A stretch of DNA of 64,000 nt. It comes from an uncultured Bacteroidales bacterium. Its GTDB lineage: Bacteria; Bacteroidota; Bacteroidia; Bacteroidales; UBA932. The stretch is taken from contig CASFSL010000005.1 of the NCBI GenBank assembly GCA_949297365.1, forward strand, positions 47,057 through 111,056. Direction: 5' to 3'. Of the stretch, positions 58,027 to 64,000 are shown piece by piece (position 1 is the stretch's first letter; the number at the start of each line of letters is the position of its first letter). Both the position numbers and the translations under genes were made by a program. A model generated the notes under the pieces. The model worked only from the letters and a program-made list of their open reading frames with translations, was not told the DNA's origin and ran no database searches.

Positions 58027-58689
58027 TTACCATACAATCGGGGTTTTCCCCTGCGATACCAGGTATTCGTTGGCTTTGGAGAAATGCCGGCATCCGAAGA
58101 AGGCTCCCCGGGCCAGGGGTGATGGATGGGCCGCTTCCAGCACCAGATGTCTTGAACTGTCTATAAGCAGTCTCTTGCTTCTGGCATAATTGCCCCACAG
58201 CATGAATACAAGTCCGTCCTTTTTGTCGGAAAGGGTCTTGATGACGGCATCGGTGAAGGTCTGCCATCCTATATTGCTGTGCGAGGTCGGAGCTCCAGCC
58301 CTGACGGTGAGCACCGAGTTGAGCAGGAACACTCCCTGCCTGGCCCATCTCTCCAGATTGCCGCTGGCTGGAGCAGGCGTTCCGATATCATTGGATATTT
58401 CCTTGTAGATGTTCTGCAGCGACGGAGGCAATGCCACCCCGTCCTGTACGGAGAAAGACAGTCCATGGGCCTGACCGGGGCCATGATAGGGGTCCTGACC
58501 GAGTATGACGACTTTCACCTGATCGAACGGTGTAAGGCGGAATGCGTTGAAGATAAGCGGGCCGGGAGGATAGATGGTCTTTCCTTCCCGTTTCTCCTGA
58601 TGCAGGAAAGCGGCAATCCGGGAGAAGTATTCCTTGTCGAATTCTTCCCGAAGCACCGCTTTCCAGGATTCTTCTATTTTTACGTCCAT
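58027..58689 (-). CDS. ung: uracil-DNA glycosylase
   Basis: A 220-residue family 1 UDG that removes uracil from DNA. The catalytic water-activating motif [18 protein letters not shown] is near residue 65, the uracil-binding Asn lies in FMLWGNYA, and the leucine-loop motif is [20 protein letters not shown]. Length fits (~220). Its start overlaps the lon stop by one base (TGATG), so it is translated from the lon transcript. Confidence 0.96.
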   Translation of the reverse strand: MDVKIEESWKAVLREEFDKEYFSRIAAFLHQEKREGKTIYPPGPLIFNAFRLTPFDQVKVVILGQDPYHGPGQAHGLSFSVQDGVALPPSLQNIYKEISNDIGTPAPASGNLERWARQGVFLLNSVLTVRAGAPTSHSNIGWQTFTDAVIKTLSDKKDGLVFMLWGNYARSKRLLIDSSRHLVLEAAHPSPLARGAFFGCRHFSKANEYLVSQGKTPIVW

Positions 58690-61094
58690 CAGCTGAAGAT
58701 GTATTTTAGCACTTCCGAGATATTGTCCACGTATACGAAGTCAAGACCTTCTATATATACAGGCTTGATATCCTTGATGTCCTTCTCGTTCTCCTTGGAC
58801 AGGATGATGGTATGGATGCCGGCCCGTTTGGCAGCCAGTATCTTTTCCTTGATGCCGCCGACAGGCAGAACCTTGCCTCTCAGGGTCATCTCGCCGGTCA
58901 TCGCTATGCCGCTGCGGACCATTTTCCCGGACAGGGCGGAGGCCATGGAACTTACCATCGTGATACCTGCGGACGGGCCGTCCTTGGGTATCGCCCCTTC
59001 CGGAACGTGGATATGGATATCGTGTTTCATAATATCCTCGGTTGTCAGACCAATCAGGTCCGGATGGGCTTTCAGGTACTGGAACGCTATCGTCGCGGAC
59101 TCCTTCATCACATCTCCCAGGTTGCCGGTGGTGGAAAGCACTCCCTTGCCCTCGCTTACCGAGCACTCTATGAACAGTATCTCGCCGCCGTTCTCAGTCC
59201 AGGCCAGTCCGGTCACGACTCCGGGCGCCTCATTGCCTTTCTGCAGGTCGTGGAAGTTGGTCGGCAGTCCCAGAAACTCGGAGACTATGGCCGGAGTGAC
59301 GCTGACGCTCTTTGTCTCGCCCGTCGCAATTTTCCTGGCGGAGACCCTGGCTATTTTCGCAATCTGTCTGTCAAGGCCCCTGACTCCTGACTCGCGGGTG
59401 TACTCGTCGATAATCTTCTCTATGGCCGGTCTGGAGAACTTCACCTGGCTCTTTTTCAGACCGTGTGCCTCAAGCTGCTTGGGAATAAGATAGCCCTGTG
59501 CGATGCATACTTTCTCCTCGGCCAGGTAGCCGGATACGGAGATCATCTCCATACGGTCCCGGAGTGCGGGATGTATGGTGCTTATATTGTTGGCAGTCGT
59601 GATGAACAGTACCTTTGACAGGTCGTAGTCGATGTCGAGGTAGTTGTCGTGGAAAGCATTGTTCTGCTCCGGGTCCAGCACTTCCAGCAGTGCGTATGAG
59701 GGATCTCCCTTGTAGTCCTGACTGACCTTGTCTATCTCGTCGAGGACTATTACCGGGTTGGAACTTCCGGCCCGGTTGATGCTCTGGAGTATACGGCCAG
59801 GCATAGCTCCTATGTAGGTTCTTCTGTGTCCCCTTATCTCCGACTCGTCGTGCAGGCCGCCGAGAGAGATTCTCTGGTATTTTCTGCCCAGTGCCTTGGC
59901 AATGGACTTTCCGAGGGAAGTCTTTCCGACTCCCGGAGGGCCGTACAGGCATATAATGGGGGACTTCATGTCTCCTTTGAGTTTCAGCACTGCAAGGTAC
60001 TCGATAATCCTTTCCTTGACAGTCTCCAGGCCGTAGTGGTCTTTGTCCAGTACCTTCTGGGCGTGCTTGAGGTCCAGATTGTCCTTGGTCGTCTCGTCCC
60101 AGGGCAGATCCAGTATGAACTGAATGTACTGGTACTGGATATTGTAGTCAGGAGAATTCGGGTTGGACCTCTCCAGTTTGCGGACCTCGCTCTCGAAGGC
60201 TTTGGCGGCATATTCCGGCCACTTTTTCTTCTTGGCTTTCTGCCTGAGCTCGTCGATGTCCTGCGCCTCGTCCATACCGAGCTCTTCCTGAATGGTACGC
60301 AGCTGGTTGTTCAGGTAGTATTCCCTCTGCTGCTGGTCCATCTCGGTGCGGACTTTTTTCTGAATGTCGTCTTTCAGCTTCAATATCTCCACCTGACGGT
60401 TGAGCATTTCCACCAGTTTCATGGCGCGGATCTTTATATTGCCTTCCTCCAGCAGCTTGATCTTCTCCATGGGATCCTCCAGTTCCATGCTTGAGGCGAT
60501 GAAGTTGATCAGGAACTCGTCGCCTTCAAGATTCTTGATGGCGAAGGATGCCTCCTGGGGCAGGTGCGGGGAGAGCTTGATGATATGCAGGGCCAGGTCC
60601 TTGACAGAGCCTGTAAGGGACTTCATCTCCCTGTCATTCTTCTTGGGCTGTGTCTCTTCCAGATACTGGACCCTGGCGAACATATACGGCTCGGATGCCG
60701 TCTGCTCGATGGCTTTCAGCCTTTTCAGGCCCTGAAGGATAGCCGTGACAGTACCGTCCGGCATCTCGATGATCTTTATGATTCTTGCCAGCGTACCTAT
60801 ATTATATAGGTCTATCAGAGAGGGATCCTCCACGTTCACATCCCTTTGGGAGATGGCACCCAGAATCTTGCCCGAGCCGTAGACATCCCTGACCAGTTTT
60901 ATGGATTTATCCCTTCCTATGGATATCGGGGTGACAGTGGACGGGAACAGCACCGCATTGCGCAGGGCAAGTATCGGCAGTGTCTCCGGCAACTCGCTGT
61001 CGTTCAGCTTTTGTACGGAATCGATATTGACTACCGGGAGAATATTGACTTCTCCGATTCCCGCACTGAATACATCTTCTATTTTCTGTCTCAT
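58689..61094 (-). CDS. lon: ATP-dependent protease Lon
   Basis: An 801-residue hexameric AAA+ serine protease for damaged and regulatory proteins. The N-terminal substrate-binding domain (residues ~38-230) begins [19 protein letters not shown], the coiled-coil region follows, Walker A is [19 protein letters not shown] (~385) and Walker [10 protein letters not shown]. The proteolytic Ser is in KDGPSAGIT, and the catalytic Lys is in [18 protein letters not shown]. Length is normal. It is divergent from the HU gene across a 219-bp gap. No HAIR or CIRCE-type heat-shock operator is visible. Confidence 0.97.
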   Translation of the reverse strand: MRQKIEDVFSAGIGEVNILPVVNIDSVQKLNDSELPETLPILALRNAVLFPSTVTPISIGRDKSIKLVRDVYGSGKILGAISQRDVNVEDPSLIDLYNIGTLARIIKIIEMPDGTVTAILQGLKRLKAIEQTASEPYMFARVQYLEETQPKKNDREMKSLTGSVKDLALHIIKLSPHLPQEASFAIKNLEGDEFLINFIASSMELEDPMEKIKLLEEGNIKIRAMKLVEMLNRQVEILKLKDDIQKKVRTEMDQQQREYYLNNQLRTIQEELGMDEAQDIDELRQKAKKKKWPEYAAKAFESEVRKLERSNPNSPDYNIQYQYIQFILDLPWDETTKDNLDLKHAQKVLDKDHYGLETVKERIIEYLAVLKLKGDMKSPIICLYGPPGVGKTSLGKSIAKALGRKYQRISLGGLHDESEIRGHRRTYIGAMPGRILQSINRAGSSNPVIVLDEIDKVSQDYKGDPSYALLEVLDPEQNNAFHDNYLDIDYDLSKVLFITTANNISTIHPALRDRMEMISVSGYLAEEKVCIAQGYLIPKQLEAHGLKKSQVKFSRPAIEKIIDEYTRESGVRGLDRQIAKIARVSARKIATGETKSVSVTPAIVSEFLGLPTNFHDLQKGNEAPGVVTGLAWTENGGEILFIECSVSEGKGVLSTTGNLGDVMKESATIAFQYLKAHPDLIGLTTEDIMKHDIHIHVPEGAIPKDGPSAGITMVSSMASALSGKMVRSGIAMTGEMTLRGKVLPVGGIKEKILAAKRAGIHTIILSKENEKDIKDIKPVYIEGLDFVYVDNISEVLKYIFS

Positions 61095-61232
61095 AATTTC
61101 TCAATTTAAGTTCTGTCAGTCGCAGAGTGCCATTCTGTCATATATGGTATTCCCATACTTGGGCAAAACAAGCAGTATTCATATTGTCAATCATTGTGCC
61201 AAAATCTTTTATGTAAAAAACTGCAATAATTT

Positions 61233-61263
61233 TTTGTATTTGTAAAAAATAAGAATACTTTTG
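61233..61263 (+). promoter_or_regulatory. promoter of the HU gene
   Basis: TTTG at 61233-61236, exactly 19 bp, TACTTTTG at 61256-61263; 50-nt leader to the ATG. A model Bacteroidota promoter. Confidence 0.85.
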
Positions 61264-61313
61264 CAGTCTGAATTTTGCAGAACTGATTACTAATAACATA
61301 AATATAACAAAAG

Positions 61314-61601
61314 ATGACAAAAGCTGATATTGTAAATGAAGTAGCAAAGGCTACAGGACTTGAGAAACTCAGTGTACAGAGAGTAATTGTGGCTTTTATG
61401 GACACAGTCAAGGATTCTGTTTCCAAGGATAACAGCGTTTATCTTCGTGGATTCGGCAGCTTTACAGCCAAGAAGCGTGCTCAGAAGACAGCCCGCAACA
61501 TCTCCAAGCAGAAAACAATTGTGATTCCCGAGCACTATATCCCTGCTTTCAAGCCTTCCAAGACTTTCCTGAATTTAGTTAAGACCAACATTAAAAAATA
61601 A
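61314..61601 (+). CDS. HU/IHF-family DNA-binding protein
   Basis: A 95-residue nucleoid protein that bends DNA as a dimer. The helical part (MTKADIVNEVAKATGLEKLS) is followed by the saddle and arms: LRGFGSFTAKKRAQKTARN, then a Pro-containing arm tip (VIPEHYIPAF) and KPSKTFLNLV. It is complete and of usual length. It is strongly promoted and followed after 8 nt by the 29-residue basic gene; both end at the terminator at 61720. Confidence 0.94.
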   Translation: MTKADIVNEVAKATGLEKLSVQRVIVAFMDTVKDSVSKDNSVYLRGFGSFTAKKRAQKTARNISKQKTIVIPEHYIPAFKPSKTFLNLVKTNIKK

Positions 61602-61609
61602 TTTTTGCT

Positions 61610-61699
61610 ATGCCTAGCGGAAAAAAGAGAAAAAGACATAAAATGGCTACGCACAAACGTAAAAAACGTTTGCGCAAGAACAGACATAAAAAGAGATAG
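61610..61699 (+). CDS. 29-residue highly basic protein (AURKAIP1/COX24-like)
   Basis: ATG at 61610 to TAG at 61697-61699. The product starts MPSGKKRKRHKMATHKRKKR and ends RLRKNRHKKR; 18 of 29 residues are Lys, Arg or His. Small proteins of this kind are conserved in Bacteroidota at this place and are, to my knowledge, assigned to the AURKAIP1/COX24 (bS22-like) family, found on ribosomes in some bacteria and mitochondria. It lies 8 nt after the HU stop and 20 nt before a strong terminator, so it is co-expressed with HU. The gene is genuine by context; the ribosomal role is inference. Confidence 0.78.
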   Translation: MPSGKKRKRHKMATHKRKKRLRKNRHKKR

Positions 61700-61719
61700 C
61701 GGCCATTATTAGCTACATT

Positions 61720-61759
61720 AAATCTAAAGCGTTGATGAACCGCTTTAGATTTTTTTTTT
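61720..61759 (+). terminator. strong terminator after HU and the 29-residue gene
   Basis: A perfect 12-bp stem, AAATCTAAAGCG (61720-61731) with CGCTTTAGATTT (61741-61752), 9-nt loop and a run of about ten T. It lies only 9 bp before the RNase G start, so part of transcription may run on into that gene. Confidence 0.93.
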
Positions 61760-61767
61760 AAGTAAAC

Positions 61768-63321
61768 ATGGATAGAAATCTGATAATAGATGTAAACTTA
61801 AAGGAGACTGTCATCGCCCTGCTTGAAGACCACCGCCTGGTGGAACTCAACAAGGAGCAGAATACCGAGAGGGCATTTTCTTTGAGAGATGTGTACCTGG
61901 GGAAGGTGAAGAAGCTCATTCCCACGCTGAATGCAGCATTCGTAGACATAGGGGACAAGAAAGACGCATTCGTCCATTATCTGGATCTTGGACTTAATTT
62001 CAAGGCATTTGACTATTTTGCCAAACAGATAAACCCGAACCGGGATTTCAAGACCTTTTTCTCAACGGTAGAAATCAATAATATTCTGGAGAAAGAGGGG
62101 AAGATAGAGAATGTCCTGAAACCCGGACAGCCGATAATAGTCCAGATAGTCAAGGAGCCTATTTCGACCAAGGGGTCGAGGCTTACCGGTGAGATATCCA
62201 TCGCCGGACGCAATCTGGTTCTACTTCCATTCGGGGATAAGATAAGCGTGTCGCAGAAGATATCCTCCAAGGAGGAGAAGAAGCGTCTGGAACGTTTGAT
62301 GTACAGCATACTGCCCGCCAATTACGGGGCGATAATCCGGACCGCGGCCGAAGGAAAGAATGCCGCTGTACTGGATGCGGAACTTCGCCTGCTTGTCAGA
62401 AAGTGGGAAGAGTCCTGGCCTAAGATGGCGTCACGTAAGATGCCGCAGCTCCTTTTTAAGGAAAACAGCAAGACCACTACGATCCTCAGGGATCTGTTGA
62501 ACGATACATTTACCAATATCTACGTCAATGACGAGGCCGTGTACCACGAGGTACGCGAGTATATTTCTACTATACTGCCCGACCACGAGAAGATAGTCAA
62601 GCTGTATAAGGGGCATGAGCCTATTCTGGATCACTTCGATGTGACCAGGCAGATAAAGTCCTCTTTCGGGAAGGTTGTGCCCATGCGGCAGGGAGCATAT
62701 CTGGTCATCGAGCATACTGAGGCCATGCACGTGGTGGATGTCAACAGCGGTACCCGTGTCAAGACGGGGAAGGACCAGGAGCAGAACGCCTATGATGTCA
62801 ATTGCGTGGCGGCGGAGGAAATAGCCCGTCAGCTGAAGCTCAGGGATATGGGCGGCATCATCATCGTGGACTTCATAGACATGGACACCAACGAGCACAA
62901 GAACGCCCTGCACAAAAAGATGCAGGAACTTATGGAGAATGACAGGGCGAAGCACAATATTCTTCCTCTGACTAAGTTCGGACTCATGCAGATAACCCGC
63001 CAGCGTGTCCGTCCTGCAACCGAGATTGAGACGATGGAGACCTGCCCTGCCTGCAACGGTACCGGCAAGATATCCTCCAGTATACTTATTGATGAGAATA
63101 TAGAGAGGCAGCTGGCTTATTATGTGAAGGAAAAGGGGGAGAAGTCATTTCACCTTACCGTGAATCCTCTGGTGGAGGCATATCTGACAAAGGGGATGTT
63201 CAGTTCTATAATCAAGAAGTGGCGTAAGAAGTACGGAGTGGCTATCTCGATATCGGCATCCGAGGACATGGCCATACTGGACTTTGTGTGGGCGAAAAAA
63301 AATGGAGATAAATTATCTTGA
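61768..63321 (+). CDS. rng: ribonuclease G/E family endoribonuclease
   Basis: A 517-residue RNase of the RNase G/E catalytic type, for 5'-end-dependent RNA cleavage in rRNA maturation and mRNA decay. The S1 domain (residues ~35-120) has DVYLGKVKKLIPTLNAAFVDIG, the 5' sensor region is RLTGEISIAGRNLVLLP, the DNase I-like catalytic part has VVDVNSGTRVKTG and GGIIIVDFIDMD with the metal-binding Asp residues, and the zinc-link is CPACNGTGK. There is no long RNase E C-terminal scaffold, so RNase G is the better label. No strong promoter is visible between the terminator and the ATG; read-through from the HU unit is likely. Confidence 0.93.
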   Translation: MDRNLIIDVNLKETVIALLEDHRLVELNKEQNTERAFSLRDVYLGKVKKLIPTLNAAFVDIGDKKDAFVHYLDLGLNFKAFDYFAKQINPNRDFKTFFSTVEINNILEKEGKIENVLKPGQPIIVQIVKEPISTKGSRLTGEISIAGRNLVLLPFGDKISVSQKISSKEEKKRLERLMYSILPANYGAIIRTAAEGKNAAVLDAELRLLVRKWEESWPKMASRKMPQLLFKENSKTTTILRDLLNDTFTNIYVNDEAVYHEVREYISTILPDHEKIVKLYKGHEPILDHFDVTRQIKSSFGKVVPMRQGAYLVIEHTEAMHVVDVNSGTRVKTGKDQEQNAYDVNCVAAEEIARQLKLRDMGGIIIVDFIDMDTNEHKNALHKKMQELMENDRAKHNILPLTKFGLMQITRQRVRPATEIETMETCPACNGTGKISSSILIDENIERQLAYYVKEKGEKSFHLTVNPLVEAYLTKGMFSSIIKKWRKKYGVAISISASEDMAILDFVWAKKNGDKLS

Positions 63322-63377
63322 TAGTCAGAGGCTTTAAAATTCAGTTAAAAAATTTTTTCAAAAAAGTTGCAAAAAAA

Positions 63378-63409
63378 TTTGGTGGATAAAAAAAGTCGCC
63401 ATATCTTTG
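63378..63409 (+). promoter_or_regulatory. rRNA operon promoter
   Basis: TTTG at 63378-63381, 20 bp, TATCTTTG at 63402-63409, preceded by A/T-rich DNA (63340-63377) like an UP element. The initial transcribed part has CTTTCGGAAA, as in the tRNA-Asp unit. Confidence 0.9.
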
Positions 63410-63580
63410 CACCCGCTTTCGGAAAGAAACAGTGACGATGACAAAGCGAAGGGAGTTCCGAGAGACCTTAAAGTTGATTGAAATATTGAAGAACAAGTAC
63501 AACAAGTACCAAGAAAAGAGTAGCGTTAATTTCTTTGAAATTAGAGCAATGTCAGGACAAGCTGGAAATAAGAAATATAC
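63410..63580 (+). other. rRNA leader
   Basis: About 170 nt between promoter and 16S. It contains a 61-codon open frame (63432-63617) that runs into the 16S gene, which I do not regard as coding. It will hold the 5' half of the RNase III stem of pre-16S rRNA and antitermination signals; the partner lies outside the window. Confidence 0.7.
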
Positions 63581-64000
63581 AATGAAGAGTTTGATCCTGG
63601 CTCAGGATGAACGCTAGCGGCAGGCTTAACACATGCAAGTCGAGGGGCAGCGGGTTTGTAGCAATACAGATGCCGGCGACCGGCGCAAGGGTGCGTAACG
63701 CGTGAGCAACATGCCCGTCTCAGGAGAATAACCCGGAGAAATCCGGCCTAATGCTCCATGGTTCCGTAGGGAGGCATCTTCCTGCGGATAAAGATACGTC
63801 GGAGACGGATTGGCTCGCGTGACATTAGCTGGACGGCGGGGTAACGGCCCACCGTGGCGACGATGTCTAGGGGAACTGAGAGGTTGGTCCCCCACACTGG
63901 AACTGAGACACGGTCCAGACTCCTACGGGAGGCAGCAGTGAGGAATATTGGACAATGGGCGGAAGCCTGATCCAGCCATGCCGCGTGAAGGATTACGGTC
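63581..64000 (+). rRNA. 16S ribosomal RNA, 5' part
   Basis: It begins AATGAAGAGTTTGATCCTGG and runs off the right edge (first ~420 nt). The standard conserved blocks are readable: AACACATGCAAGTCGA, GCGTAACGCGTGAGCAAC, ACTGAGACACGGTCCAGACT, CTACGGGAGGCAGCAGTG. The segment GAATATTGGACAATGGGCG and the V1-V2 layout are of Bacteroidales type. It has the rRNA promoter at 63378. Confidence 0.97.

Noticed and set aside
61165..61215. Sigma-54-like TGGCAC-N5-TTGA before lon (minus strand)
   Set aside because: The -12 GC is GA, the distance to lon is ~110 bp, and no other sign of sigma-54 control is in the window.
63432..63617. 61-codon frame in the rRNA leader
   Set aside because: It runs into the 16S gene and lies entirely in a stable-RNA transcript.

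Overview
The window is a chromosomal segment of a Gram-negative Bacteroidota bacterium, most likely order Bacteroidales. The evidence is: promoters of the Bacteroidota type (TTTG, 19-20 bp, TAnnTTTG) before many genes; no Shine-Dalgarno pattern; many SpII lipoproteins and outer-membrane barrels; DUF3822, DUF3575 and DUF6562-type families; a tmRNA tag ending NYALAA; and a 16S rRNA 5' end of Bacteroidales type. Coding DNA is moderately GC-rich. Genus cannot be fixed from this segment. No phage, insertion sequence, CRISPR array or restriction system was seen, and most of the window is housekeeping DNA.

Layout. 1-1.1 kb: DUF3822 remnant, rsmD, tRNA-Asp. 1.3-8.0 kb: a seven-gene TetR-regulated export operon (regulator, TolC-like channel, HlyD-like adaptor, two ABC ATPases, two ABC-2 permeases) resembling ybhGFSR, with the double ATPase split in two. 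8.1-12.6 kb: an envelope cluster (phosphate-type porin, lamin-tail lipoprotein, secreted metallophosphoesterase, barrel protein) that may scavenge phosphate from outside the cell. 12.6-15.8 kb: a TPR protein and a convergent coiled-coil envelope protein. 15.8-16.95 kb: a 1.2-kb gene-free, repeat-rich stretch holding a 183-bp element with 26-bp terminal inverted repeats.

16.95-25.5 kb (minus strand): a tightly coupled operon of an AlbA_2/Schlafen-type regulator, uvrB, a RelA/SpoT enzyme with a ruined hydrolase site, and uvrA. 25.5-32.3 kb: an M28 peptidase and a czcCBA-like heavy-metal RND efflux operon. 32.4-38.99 kb: guaA, divergent typA, yceD-rpmF, tRNA-Arg, and a minus-strand ftsE-nth-xerD group. 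39-43.8 kb: a large TPR protein coupled to an outer-membrane barrel. 43.8-49.7 kb: gyrB, an alpha-oxoamine synthase (possibly sphingolipid synthesis), a PgpH-like 7TM-HD protein and tmRNA. 49.7-54.4 kb: a DUF3575/DUF6562 cluster resembling a surface-fibre locus. 54.5-58 kb: two LysE-family paralogues flanking coaD and a double-thioredoxin protein. 58-61.1 kb: ung and lon. 61.3-63.3 kb: HU, a 29-residue basic protein and RNase G/E. The window ends in the promoter, leader and first 420 nt of a 16S rRNA gene.

The most unusual material is the repeat-rich intergenic stretch, the regulator-uvrB-rel-uvrA operon, a palindrome exactly bracketing the porin promoter, the surface-fibre-like cluster, and several probable operators or small-RNA candidates in promoter regions.
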